From the NCBI GenBank assembly GCA_038231395.1, contig JBBRLL010000018.1, positions 1 to 64,000 on the forward strand: a stretch of 64,000 nucleotides of DNA. Direction: 5' to 3'. Origin of the DNA: Stagnihabitans sp038231395 (lineage in GTDB: Bacteria; Pseudomonadota; Alphaproteobacteria; Rhodobacterales; Rhodobacteraceae). A model generated the notes under the pieces. That model worked only from the letters and a program-made list of their open reading frames with translations, was not told where the DNA came from and did no database searches. Below are positions 23,874-32,306 of the stretch, in pieces. Each line of letters begins with the position of its first letter. Within the stretch, counting starts at the first letter, position 1. The position numbers and the translations under genes are program-made.

Positions 23874-24944
23874 ATGAGCGGCTTGACCCTGAACGGCCTG
23901 AAAAAATCCTACGGCTCGGTGGATGTGATCAAAGGCGTCGATCTTGAGATTTTGCCGCAGGAATTCGTGGTCTTCGTGGGCCCGTCCGGATGCGGCAAAT
24001 CCACCCTTTTGCGGATGATTGCCGGGCTGGAGGATATCTCTGGCGGTGACCTTTCCATCGGGGGCCGCCGGGTCAATGACGTGGACGCCAGCCAGCGCGG
24101 CATTGCGATGGTGTTTCAGTCCTACGCGCTTTACCCCCATATGAATGTCCGGGAAAATATGGGTTTTGCGTTGAAATTCGCCGGAGCCAACAAGGACGAA
24201 GTCACGCAACGCGTTGACGCAGCGGCCAAAATCCTTGGGCTTGGGGCCTTGATGGAGCGTAAGCCAAAAGACCTGTCCGGTGGTCAGCGCCAGCGTGTGG
24301 CCATTGGCCGGGCCATCGTGCGCCAACCGGAGGTGTTTTTGTTTGACGAACCGCTGTCAAACCTTGACGCCGAATTGCGGGTTCACATGCGCATTGAGAT
24401 CGCCCGCCTGCACAAGGAACTCAAGGCCACCATCATCTACGTGACGCATGACCAGATCGAGGCGATGACCCTTGCCGACAAGATCGTCGTCATGCGCGAA
24501 GGCCGTGTCGAACAGACCGGCGCGCCGCTGACCCTGTACGACGACCCCGACAATCTGTTTGTCGCTGGTTTTATCGGTTCGCCCAAGATGAACTTCCTCG
24601 CGGCCAAGGTTCAGGCTGGCCACCTGATACTGCCTGAACTTTCGGGCCAAACCCTGCCGCTGCCGCCCCTTTCGGCCCGGATGCCCGAAGGCACCGAAGT
24701 GACCCTTGGCCTGCGTCCCGATATCTTCAAACGTGGCGGCACCGCGAGCCTGTCGCTGACCATCGAAATCGTCGAGCAACTGGGGGGAGAGACGTTTGCC
24801 TATGCCCGCCAAGGCGACTCGTCCCAAGTGCTGACCATCGCGGTTGAAGATGGCCGCACCTTGCGCCCCGGCCAAAGCCTGAGCGCCAGTTTTGACCCCA
24901 ACCGCGCTTTGCTGTTCGACACCAAAGGCCAGCGCATCCGCTGA
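23874..24944 (+). CDS. lacK: Lactose-type ABC transporter ATPase (UgpC/MsmK family)
   Basis: A 356-aa ATPase with an N-terminal ABC domain and a C-terminal OB-type regulatory domain. Walker A is GPSGCGKST, the signature LSGGQRQRVAIGRAI, Walker B VFLFDEPLSNLD and the H-loop IYVTHDQIEAMTLADK. The C-terminal portion carries LGLRPDIF, as in MalK/UgpC-type proteins that serve CUT1 sugar transporters. It starts three bases after the lacZ stop and ends the operon. In other alphaproteobacteria such ATPases may serve more than one CUT1 transporter. Confidence 0.92.
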   Translation: MSGLTLNGLKKSYGSVDVIKGVDLEILPQEFVVFVGPSGCGKSTLLRMIAGLEDISGGDLSIGGRRVNDVDASQRGIAMVFQSYALYPHMNVRENMGFALKFAGANKDEVTQRVDAAAKILGLGALMERKPKDLSGGQRQRVAIGRAIVRQPEVFLFDEPLSNLDAELRVHMRIEIARLHKELKATIIYVTHDQIEAMTLADKIVVMREGRVEQTGAPLTLYDDPDNLFVAGFIGSPKMNFLAAKVQAGHLILPELSGQTLPLPPLSARMPEGTEVTLGLRPDIFKRGGTASLSLTIEIVEQLGGETFAYARQGDSSQVLTIAVEDGRTLRPGQSLSASFDPNRALLFDTKGQRIR

Positions 24945-25079
24945 CCTTTTCAACCGGGCGCAAACATCAGAGGGTGCAGGCGGGCGAAGCCGTCGCTCCA
25001 TTTAGCGCGCCCTTCCCATTTCCGCCCAAGCCCCCTATAGCGGATCTGCGGGACCAACCCGCCCAGCCGAAAGCCAGCC

Positions 25080-26237
25080 ATGCGCACCATTACCACGACC
25101 GAAGACCTATCTGCCTTCTGCGCCTTAGCCAAAACCTGCGATTATGTGACCATCGACACCGAGTTTCTGCGTGAGAGGACCTTTTGGTCCAAACTGTGCC
25201 TGATCCAGATGGCCCTGCCCGGCAAAGATGGTGAGGCCGTGCTGGTGGACCCGATCGAGGGCGCCAACATGTCGCTGGAACCGATCTATGACCTGTTCCG
25301 CCACACAGCCACGGTCAAAGTGTTCCACGCCGCCCGACAGGATCTGGAGATTTTCTTTGTCGAGGGCAACTGCTTTCCGGTCCCCCTGTTTGACACCCAG
25401 ATCGCCGCCATGGTCTGCGGCTTTGGCGAACAGGTCGGTTACGAGACGCTGGTCAAAAAGATCGCCAAGGCGGATCTTGATAAAACCTCGCGCTTCACCG
25501 ATTGGTCGCGTCGCCCGCTGACCGTTGCGCAGGCCGAATATGCGGTGGCTGACGTCACCCACCTGCGCGAGATTTACGAGTGGCTGGCGGCCCAAATCGC
25601 CAAGAACAGCCGTCAGGTCTGGGTGGCGGAAGAACTTGGCATCCTGCTGGACCCCGAAACCTACACCACAAGGCCGGAAGAGGCGTGGATGCGGATCAAG
25701 ACCCGCACCACCTCGGGTCGTTTTTTGGCAGTGGTCAAGGAATTGGCGCGGTTTCGCGAAACCTATTGTCAGGCGCACAACATCCCCCGCGCCCGCGTGA
25801 TGAAAGATGACGCGCTGTTGGAACTCGCCTCGACCCGGCCCACCACCCACGAAGAACTCGGCCGCTCTCGCCTGTTGATGCGTGAGGGCAGAAAGCCAGA
25901 GATCGCCGATGGCATCCTTGATGCGGTGAAAGCCGGGATGGCCATGAAGCCGGAGGATTTGCCAAAACCCGACCTCGCCCGCGAACAGTTGCAGGTCAAC
26001 CCGGCTTTGGCCGATCTGTTGCGTGTGCTTTTGAAGGCCAAGTCTGAAAGCCTGGGGGTGGCCGCGAAGCTGATCGCATCGTCCTCTGATCTTGACGCCA
26101 TTGCCGCAGGTCTGCGCGATGTACCGACCTTGACCGGCTGGCGGGCAGAGGCGTTCGGCGATGACGCGTTGCGCTTGTGTCGTGGTGAGATCGCGCTGAC
26201 TGCCAAAGGCCAGGAAGTCCGCGTCGTCCGCTTGTAA
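25080..26237 (+). CDS. rnd: Ribonuclease D
   Basis: A 385-aa 3'-5' exoribonuclease of the DEDD family that trims tRNA and other stable RNA precursors. Exo I is in YVTIDTEFLRERTFWSKLCL (D and E). Exo II lies in KVFHAARQDLEIFF, and Exo III in YAVADVTHLREIYEWL (Y...D). An HRDC domain follows (about residues 205-285), with AWMRIK at its start and PRARVMKDDALLELA. Length is normal. It follows lacK by 135 nt on the same strand but is functionally unrelated and probably has its own promoter. Confidence 0.95.
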   Translation: MRTITTTEDLSAFCALAKTCDYVTIDTEFLRERTFWSKLCLIQMALPGKDGEAVLVDPIEGANMSLEPIYDLFRHTATVKVFHAARQDLEIFFVEGNCFPVPLFDTQIAAMVCGFGEQVGYETLVKKIAKADLDKTSRFTDWSRRPLTVAQAEYAVADVTHLREIYEWLAAQIAKNSRQVWVAEELGILLDPETYTTRPEEAWMRIKTRTTSGRFLAVVKELARFRETYCQAHNIPRARVMKDDALLELASTRPTTHEELGRSRLLMREGRKPEIADGILDAVKAGMAMKPEDLPKPDLAREQLQVNPALADLLRVLLKAKSESLGVAAKLIASSSDLDAIAAGLRDVPTLTGWRAEAFGDDALRLCRGEIALTAKGQEVRVVRL

Positions 26238-26319
26238 AGGGTCATTGACAGGCAGGGCTGCCCTACCGATCCAGACTTTGCCCGAAACATAGGCTCAAGC
26301 CGTAGGTCGCGGGCCGGCG

Positions 26320-26775
26320 TCAGCGATGCGCGGTCATCGCGTTGGTGGCGGAACGGACCTCGATAGCGCTGATATCCTGCAAGGCAAAGTCGGTCAGATT
26401 GGCCGCAACCGTCACCTCGCGGGAGGGTTGGGTGCCGGACGGTGCACGGGTCTTGGGTGGCAGGATGCGGAATTCGAAGACGATATGGCCTTTGCCATCA
26501 TCGGGAAGCGGCACCAGCGCCGCATCCCAGAAGCCTTGCGTTGCAGGAAGCCCGGTGGCGCGCACGATGGCCCCGCCGGGATAGGGTTCAACCTTCAGCG
26601 TCAGGACCTGGTCCACCAGACCACGTCTGTCAACCGGGGCCGTAAAGGTGGCCGTCGGGGTTCCGACACGCGCGCCATGACCGAACCAGTTGAACGGATT
26701 GTACTTCGATTGGCCGAAACCGCAGCCGGACAGGCCAAGCCCCAATACCGTCACCCAGATCAGCGCGCGCGTCAT
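26320..26775 (-). CDS. Putative lipoprotein
   Basis: A 151-aa protein with a lipoprotein signal: MTRALIWVTVLGLGLSGCGF, the lipobox being LSGC with Cys18 as the modified residue. The mature part contains KYNPFNWFG near its start and a region VEPYPGGAIVRATGLPATQG that I cannot assign to a named domain. It is probably anchored to a membrane facing the periplasm. The frame opens at 26820, but the ATG at 26775 has GGGAGG before it and starts the signal. Convergent with rnd. Confidence 0.78.
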   Translation of the reverse strand: MTRALIWVTVLGLGLSGCGFGQSKYNPFNWFGHGARVGTPTATFTAPVDRRGLVDQVLTLKVEPYPGGAIVRATGLPATQGFWDAALVPLPDDGKGHIVFEFRILPPKTRAPSGTQPSREVTVAANLTDFALQDISAIEVRSATNAMTAHR

Positions 26776-26897
26776 TCGTATCCTCCCACTGCTGCCCTTC
26801 GGTAGCCCAAGCCACCGCATTTGGAAAGCTGCGTTAGAAACACTGTGGCTTTACCTTCGCCATCGGCGGGGCTAGGTCATGCCGACAGGAGATTGCC

Positions 26898-27305
26898 ATG
26901 GTCACCAAAGCGTTCGAAGACCTCGCCGACACCTTCGCCTTTCTGGACGATTGGGAAGAGCGTTACCGCCACGTGATCGAGCTTGGCAAGGCGATGCCGC
27001 CACTGGACGACAGCTTCAAAGTGCCGGCGCTGAAGGTGCAAGGCTGCGCCAGCCAGGTCTGGCTGCGGCCGGTGGTGAGCGACGGCAGGTTTGATTTTCA
27101 GGGCGATTCTGATGCGATGATTGTGCGCGGGCTGATCGCCGTACTGCACGCTCTGTATGCCGGGTTGACGCTGGACGGGGTGCTGAAAACCGACGCCCCC
27201 GCAGCACTCGCGCGTCTTGGGTTGAACGACCACCTTTCGGCGCAGCGGTCAAACGGCCTGCGCGCCATGGTCGAACGCATCCGCACAGTGGCTGCTGAGG
27301 GCTAA
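26898..27305 (+). CDS. sufE: SufE-family cysteine desulfuration protein
   Basis: A 135-aa sulfur-acceptor protein that takes persulfide from the cysteine desulfurase SufS and passes it to iron-sulfur cluster scaffolds. The acceptor Cys lies in VPALKVQGCASQVWL, with the preceding DDWEERYRHVIELGKAMPPL region typical of SufE. The C-terminal HLSAQRSNGLRAMVERI completes the family pattern. The ATG follows AGGAG. No suf operon is adjacent, so this is a stand-alone copy. A REP palindrome begins two bases after the stop. Confidence 0.95.
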   Translation: MVTKAFEDLADTFAFLDDWEERYRHVIELGKAMPPLDDSFKVPALKVQGCASQVWLRPVVSDGRFDFQGDSDAMIVRGLIAVLHALYAGLTLDGVLKTDAPAALARLGLNDHLSAQRSNGLRAMVERIRTVAAEG

Positions 27306-27306
27306 C

Positions 27307-27330
27307 GATGGGCCGACGGCCCATCCTACC
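27307..27330 (+). repeat. REP palindrome, copy 3
   Basis: GATGGGCC and GGCCCATC arms around a short centre, then CTACC. It fills the 28-nt gap between convergent sufE and the DUF427 gene, where it could act as a bidirectional terminator hairpin. The centre (GCCGACGGC) differs from copies 1 and 2 but keeps the pairing, which shows that the stem is conserved. Confidence 0.8.
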
Positions 27331-27333
27331 AAA

Positions 27334-27660
27334 TCACACCCGCTCGACCGTGACAGCCGGGTAAAAGGCAAAGTGGCCCGCAATCGGGGCGACGCGGTCA
27401 TAGGGCGTCTCATAGGACCACACCACGTTATCGAGGCCCGCCACCGAGAAGTAGCTGGCTTGGCCTTTCCATGGACAGGTCGTTTGGCGCTGCGTGCGCG
27501 TAAACAGCGCCATGGTCATATCAGCGCGCGGCAGATACAGGACCGGTCCACTGCCCGCTTCGTCCAGCAGCAATGCGGCGGAGGTCTCTCCCAGCACCTG
27601 ATCGCCCACCTTGACCCGCCACCTGCCTTCAGCTGGGGTTATTTTGATCGGAAGTCCCAT
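27334..27660 (-). CDS. DUF427-family protein
   Basis: A 108-aa small cytoplasmic protein with the DUF427 pattern: a beta-rich fold with YLPRADMTMALFTRTQRQTT, then CPWKGQASYFSV and DNVVWSYETPYD near the C-terminus. The CPWKGxAxY motif is the family's most constant feature. Function is unknown, although fold comparisons have linked the family to ligand-binding proteins. The start ATG shares one base with the stop TAA of pepP (TAATG), so it is co-translated after pepP. Confidence 0.9.
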   Translation of the reverse strand: MGLPIKITPAEGRWRVKVGDQVLGETSAALLLDEAGSGPVLYLPRADMTMALFTRTQRQTTCPWKGQASYFSVAGLDNVVWSYETPYDRVAPIAGHFAFYPAVTVERV

Positions 27661-29444
27661 TAAAGCACCTCACATGCATGTTGCGCCCAAGCGAGGGCAG
27701 GTTGTGACAAGCGCGGGCCAAGCTTGGCCAGCACCTCGGCGTGATAGGCGTTCAACCAGGCGCGTTCGCCCGGTGCAAGCTCGTCTTTCAGGATCAGACG
27801 GCGGTCGAAGGGGGCGAAGGTCAGGGTCTCAAACGCAAGTTGGTCGCGTTGGTCACCGATTTTGGTGGCCTCTGTCACCACGATAAGGTTTTCCAGCCGG
27901 ATGCCAAATGCATCCTCCCGGTAGTAGCCAGGTTCGTTTGACAGGATCATTCCGGGCTGCAACGGCACTTCGTTGATCCGGCTGATGCGTTGCGGCCCCT
28001 CATGCACCGACAGAAAAGCGCCGACGCCGTGCCCGGTGCCATGGTCAAAATCCTGACCCGCCAGCCATAGACTATAGCGCGCCAAAGGGTCCAGATCGCG
28101 CCCGGCAAGCCCGCGTGGCCAGCGCACACGCGAGATGGCAATCGTGCCTTGCAATACCCGTGTGTAGCACTCGCGCGCTTCGGCCCCCGGATCACCCACG
28201 GCGACAGTCCGGGTGATATCGGTGGTGCCATCCAGATATTGCGCCCCGGAATCCACCAGCAGCAACTCGTTGTGGCCGATGGCGCGGTTGCTGTCCTCCG
28301 TCACGCGGTAGTGCATGATGGCGCCGTTCGGACCGGAGCCGCAGATCGTGTCGAACGAAATATCGTGCAGCGCGTTGGTGGCCCGCCGGAAGCCCTCCAA
28401 CGCCGTCACCACGGCAATCTCTGTCAAGCCACCCCTGGGGGTCTGAGCGTCCAGCCAACACAGGAATTCGACCATAGCCGCCCCGTCGCGCAGATGCACC
28501 TCGCGCATGCCCTGAATTTCTGCGGCGGTCTTGCAGGCTTTGGGCAAACGGCAGGGGTCATCGCCCCAAACCACCTCGGCCACCAAGTGCGAGACGGCGA
28601 GCGGCGCCGTGGTCTTGTCAACCCGCACCCGGCCTTGCAGCGCCTTCAGGCGGGGTGTGAAGGCTTCCGGCGGGCTGAGGTTCACCCCGGCATCCAGATG
28701 CGCCCGGACATCTGGCCCGATTTTGGCCGGGTTGACGAACAGGTCGATCCCGCCCGCCGCATCCAAAATTGCAAACGCATGTAAAACCGGATTTTTCGGC
28801 ACATCCGCCCCACGGATGTTCAAAAGCCAGCAGATCGAGTCCGGCAAAGTGATCACTGCCGCCACCTGACCTTCGACCTGTAGGCCCGCAGCCAGCCTTG
28901 CCCGTTTGGACAGGGAGCTTTCGCCCGCCAAAGCCTCGGGATGCGGGAAAGCCTTGCCAACCGGGGCATCTGGTTGATCCGGCCAAATCGCATCAATCAG
29001 GTTGGCGGTGGCGCGCAGGCTGACGCCGGTGCCAGCCAATGCAGCTTCGATCCGCTCGATCTCATCGGCGGTGTGCAGCCACGGATCAAAGCCCACCACG
29101 CCCGCGGCCAAATGCTCCACAATCCACGGGCCCGGCTTCACCTCTGGCCACGGCACCGGGGTGAAATGCGACAGGTCAACCTGGCCCTTGACCTGCGTCC
29201 GGTAGCGCCCGTCGATGAAAACTCCGGCAACTTCCGGCAAAACGATGCAAAATCCAGCCGATCCGGTGAACCCTGTCAGCCATTGCAGCCGTTCATCCCG
29301 GTTCGCGACGTATTCACCCTGATGCGCATCAGAACGCGGCACGAGAAAGCCTGAAAGCCCCGCTTCAACCACGGCCTCCCGCAGTTTCGCCAAGCGTCCC
29401 GGACCTTGAGCGGGCGAGGCATGGCTGTCAAACGTCTGAAACAT
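27660..29444 (-). CDS. pepP: Xaa-Pro aminopeptidase
   Basis: A 594-aa metallopeptidase of the M24 family that removes an N-terminal residue before proline. Two N-terminal creatinase-like domains precede the C-terminal pita-bread catalytic domain. The metal ligands are readable: Asp in LLLVDSGAQYLDGTTDITRT (two Asp), His in GTGHGVGAFLSVHEGP, Glu in MILSNEPGYY and Glu in RLENLIVV. The long form of about 600 residues is usual for alphaproteobacteria. AGGGAG precedes the ATG. The DUF427 gene follows with a one-base overlap. The gap to cobT upstream holds two inverted 19-bp palindromes. Confidence 0.93.
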   Translation of the reverse strand: MFQTFDSHASPAQGPGRLAKLREAVVEAGLSGFLVPRSDAHQGEYVANRDERLQWLTGFTGSAGFCIVLPEVAGVFIDGRYRTQVKGQVDLSHFTPVPWPEVKPGPWIVEHLAAGVVGFDPWLHTADEIERIEAALAGTGVSLRATANLIDAIWPDQPDAPVGKAFPHPEALAGESSLSKRARLAAGLQVEGQVAAVITLPDSICWLLNIRGADVPKNPVLHAFAILDAAGGIDLFVNPAKIGPDVRAHLDAGVNLSPPEAFTPRLKALQGRVRVDKTTAPLAVSHLVAEVVWGDDPCRLPKACKTAAEIQGMREVHLRDGAAMVEFLCWLDAQTPRGGLTEIAVVTALEGFRRATNALHDISFDTICGSGPNGAIMHYRVTEDSNRAIGHNELLLVDSGAQYLDGTTDITRTVAVGDPGAEARECYTRVLQGTIAISRVRWPRGLAGRDLDPLARYSLWLAGQDFDHGTGHGVGAFLSVHEGPQRISRINEVPLQPGMILSNEPGYYREDAFGIRLENLIVVTEATKIGDQRDQLAFETLTFAPFDRRLILKDELAPGERAWLNAYHAEVLAKLGPRLSQPALAWAQHACEVL

Positions 29445-29464
29445 CTCTACTCCCTGAGCCCTAC

Positions 29465-29483
29465 GATTTTTCTGCGAAAAATC
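29465..29483 (+). repeat. 19-bp palindrome family, copy A
   Basis: GATTTTTCTGCGAAAAATC: arms GATTTTTC and GAAAAATC around TGC. It is one of two inverted copies in the 120-nt gap between pepP and cobT. Identical sequence recurs at 40189-40207. Confidence 0.7.
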
Positions 29484-29539
29484 AGGTTTTCTGACCGCGT
29501 CGATGCGAAAAACCCAAAATGCCAGCCGCGCGACAGGTT

Positions 29540-29558
29540 GATTTTTCGCAGAAAAATC
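29540..29558 (-). repeat. 19-bp palindrome family, copy B
   Basis: GATTTTTCGCAGAAAAATC, the exact reverse complement of copy A, starting 57 bases after it and just beyond the cobT stop (29565). The hairpin here may serve as the cobT transcript end. Confidence 0.7.
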
Positions 29559-29564
29559 GTCGCA

Positions 29565-31430
29565 TCAACCCGCCTTGCGCCCAAAGGCCCGTTCACGCTT
29601 CTTCTTGTCCACTTCAAACAGTGAGGCCAGCTGCTCTGTCATAGCCCCCGCAAGTTGCTCGGCATCGGTGATCGTCACAGCGCGCTGGTAATAGCGCGTG
29701 ACATCATGGCCGATGCCAATCGCGATCAGTTCCACCGCGCGCCGTTTTTCGACCATCGCAATCACGTCGCGCAGGTGTTTTTCCAGGAAATTCGCGGGGT
29801 TCACCGACAATGTGCTGTCATCCACGGGCGCGCCATCCGAAATCACCATCAGCACCTTGCGCGCTTCTTGCCGGGCCATCAGCCGACGATAAGCCCATTC
29901 CAGCGCCTCGCCGTCGATGTTTTCCTTCAAGAGGCCCTCTTTCATCATCAACCCAAGGTTCGGCCTGACCCGCCGCCACGGCGCATCCGCTGATTTGTAG
30001 ACGATGTGGCGCAGATCGTTCAGCCGCCCCGGCCCCGACGGACGCCCGGCTGCCAGCCATTTTTCACGGCTTTGGCCGCCTTTCCACGCCCTTGTGGTAA
30101 AACCAAGGATCTCCACCTTGACAGAGCACCGCTCCAGCGTGCGCGCCAGAACATCTGCGCAAATCGCCGCAATCGAAATCGGCCGCCCGCGCATCGAGCC
30201 AGAGTTGTCCAACAAAAGCGTCACGCAGGTGTCGCGGAACTCGGTGTCCTTTTCCTGCTTGAAACTCAGCGGTGTGGTCGGGTTCGCCACCACTCGCGCC
30301 AGACGGCCCGCGTCCAGCGTGCCCTCTTCCAGATCAAACAGCCACGACCGGTTCTGCTGGGCCTGCAACCGGCGTTGCAGTTTGTTGGCAAGGCGGCTGA
30401 CAGCCCCTTTCAGCGGTTCAAGCTGCTGGTCCAGATAGGCGCGCAGGCGTTCCAGTTCGGCAGGTTCTGCCAAATCCTCGGCCTTGATTTCCTCATCAAA
30501 TTCCGTGGTATAGGCGTTGTACAGCGGGTCCGCCGCCGAATGCGGGGCAGGGGGCGGCGGCTCCAGCGGGGCTTCTCCGTCCGGCAGTTCGGCTTCCTCA
30601 CCCTGATCAAGGTCGGACGTCTCCTCCATCGTCACTTCGGCTTGTGACTGGTCGGGTTCGTCTTCCTGCGATTGTTCGGGTGAGGCGTCGGACTCCTCGG
30701 ACTCCTGCTCCTCGGTGCCGGCTTCTTCCGGCGCATCATCGCGGTCTTCGTCGCCCGGATCGTCCTCGTTGTCGTTCTGATCGGGGTCGTCGCCCAACTG
30801 GTCACCATAGCCAAGGTCGGCGATGACTTTGCGCGCCAGCCGGGCGAAAGCCTGCTGATCCTGCAGCACGTCGTCCATGTTGCTTAAGGTGCCCGCCGCC
30901 TGCTCTTCGATGAAACCGCGCCACAGATTCATCACGTTCTGTGCCGACTTCGGCAAATCGCGCCCGGTCGCCAGATGGCGCACCAGATAACCTGCCGCCA
31001 CCGGCAAAGGCGCTTCGGAGGCTGAAGTGATCTGGCCATAGCCTTTGCGGTCGGCCTCATGAGCAATCTTGGCGTCAATGTTGGTGGCGGTGCCGGGCAT
31101 GGCGCGGGCGCCCACAGCCTCGCAACGCCCCGTCTCCATCGCGTCAAAGATTTCCTTGGCCAGCGCGCCGGTTGGCTGATATTTCGCCGCCACCTTTTCG
31201 TTGTGATAACGGCGTTTCAGTGCAAACGCATCCGCGGTACCCCGCGCCAGCAGCACTTCATCCCGCGTCATCCGGCGCGAGACTTGCGGCAACCGCACGC
31301 CCTCTTTGTTCATGCCGGAAGGGTCGACCGAATAGGTCACGGTCATTTCGGCGTCATCCGCCATCGTGCGCGTCGCATCGGCGAGCGCTTTCTTGAAGGG
31401 ATCTGCGGGGTTGTCGAGGGGCTTGCTCAT
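29565..31430 (-). CDS. cobT: Aerobic cobaltochelatase subunit CobT
   Basis: A 621-aa subunit of the ATP-dependent CobNST complex that inserts cobalt into hydrogenobyrinate diamide in aerobic vitamin B12 synthesis. An N-terminal region (to about 200) is followed by a long acidic stretch rich in Asp, Glu and Ser (about 205-300), and then by a C-terminal von Willebrand A domain with MIDAS motif LLLDNSGSMRGRP. The acidic linker is typical of CobT. The ATG at 31430 (MSKPLDNPADPFKKALADAT) was chosen over an upstream frame opening at 31466. cobS lies 2.6 kb away in the same orientation, separated by unrelated genes; cobN is not in the window. Confidence 0.95.
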   Translation of the reverse strand: MSKPLDNPADPFKKALADATRTMADDAEMTVTYSVDPSGMNKEGVRLPQVSRRMTRDEVLLARGTADAFALKRRYHNEKVAAKYQPTGALAKEIFDAMETGRCEAVGARAMPGTATNIDAKIAHEADRKGYGQITSASEAPLPVAAGYLVRHLATGRDLPKSAQNVMNLWRGFIEEQAAGTLSNMDDVLQDQQAFARLARKVIADLGYGDQLGDDPDQNDNEDDPGDEDRDDAPEEAGTEEQESEESDASPEQSQEDEPDQSQAEVTMEETSDLDQGEEAELPDGEAPLEPPPPAPHSAADPLYNAYTTEFDEEIKAEDLAEPAELERLRAYLDQQLEPLKGAVSRLANKLQRRLQAQQNRSWLFDLEEGTLDAGRLARVVANPTTPLSFKQEKDTEFRDTCVTLLLDNSGSMRGRPISIAAICADVLARTLERCSVKVEILGFTTRAWKGGQSREKWLAAGRPSGPGRLNDLRHIVYKSADAPWRRVRPNLGLMMKEGLLKENIDGEALEWAYRRLMARQEARKVLMVISDGAPVDDSTLSVNPANFLEKHLRDVIAMVEKRRAVELIAIGIGHDVTRYYQRAVTITDAEQLAGAMTEQLASLFEVDKKKRERAFGRKAG

Positions 31431-31625
31431 GAAGCGCAGAGTGCCACCCTGCGCGACCAAGGGCAAGGAGGGGCAAGTGGCTTACGTCCCCGCCGTCCTC
31501 AAAAATTCCAGTGCGAATTTCGTGCAATCGTGCACAGTGTCAGCGCGCAATCCGTGCATTGTGCCAAAGGCGCACAACGGATGAACTACCACCATCGCCT
31601 TAGCCCTTTTGCAAGGAACCCCATC

Positions 31626-32210
31626 ATGGCCAAACCGAAAATCGCCCTTGTCATCGGCACCACCCGCACGCATCGCTTTGCCGACATCGCCGCCAAGTGG
31701 ATGTTGGCGCAAGCTCAGGCTCGCGCCGATATGGACGTCGAACTGGTCGACCTGCGCGACTATGACCTGCCCTTCTTCAATGAGATGGCGACAAACGCCT
31801 ATATGCCGTCGTCCGATGCCAAAGCTGTGGCATGGCAGAAAAAAGTCGCAACCTTTGATGGCTATATTTTCGTTGTGGCCGAATACAACCACTCGATCTC
31901 CGGCGCCCTGAAGAACGCACTGGATCAGGCTTATGTCGAGTGGGCGAAAAAGCCGATGGCTGCGATTGCCTACGGGTCGATGGGCGGTGCGCGCGCGCTG
32001 GAGCATCTGCGCGGTATTGCGGTTGAGCTGCAGATGGCCCCGGTCCGCAATGCGGTTCACATTGGTGGCGGTGATTTCTGGAAAGTTCACCCCGGCGTGG
32101 GGGGATCGGGCAATATCACCGACATCGAAGGCGGTCTGATGCCGTCGGCAAAAGCCACGCTGGATGATGTTGTATGGTGGGCCAACGCGCTGAAGGCTGC
32201 GCGCGGCTGA
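31626..32210 (+). CDS. NADPH-dependent FMN reductase family protein
   Basis: A 194-aa flavodoxin-fold protein of the NADPH-dependent FMN reductase (ChrR/ArsH-like) family. The N-terminal strand and phosphate loop read IALVIGTTRTHRFADIAAKW. The flavin-contact motif is FVVAEYNHSISGALKNALDQ, followed by GSMGGARALEHLR. This family reduces flavins, quinones or azo compounds with NAD(P)H. AAGGA precedes the ATG at 31626; the much longer open frame from 31059 lies over cobT and is a shadow. It is divergent from cobT and probably monocistronic. Confidence 0.9.
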   Translation: MAKPKIALVIGTTRTHRFADIAAKWMLAQAQARADMDVELVDLRDYDLPFFNEMATNAYMPSSDAKAVAWQKKVATFDGYIFVVAEYNHSISGALKNALDQAYVEWAKKPMAAIAYGSMGGARALEHLRGIAVELQMAPVRNAVHIGGGDFWKVHPGVGGSGNITDIEGGLMPSAKATLDDVVWWANALKAARG

Positions 32211-32306
32211 ATTGCAATTTGCGTCGTAAGCAGGGCGGCGTTCCGCGCCCCCTTATTGTTTGTCGGGTTGAGGGACGGGCCACGCAAAGCGCGCGTGTTG
32301 TTTCGG

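Noticed and set aside
26251..26267. Seventh REP copy (GGCAGGGCTGCCCTACC)
   Set aside because: It shares CTACC and a short stem with the family but lacks the ATGGGC arm; could be a degenerate copy but not safely.
29465..29558. Insertion sequence with inverted ends between pepP and cobT
   Set aside because: The inverted 19-bp palindromes enclose only about 56 bases and no gene; each copy is itself a palindrome, so they are better listed as repeats.
30004..30647. Open frames of over 140 codons opposite cobT
   Set aside because: They run antisense to a clear cobT frame in a GC-rich region, where long shadow frames are expected, and have no family resemblance.
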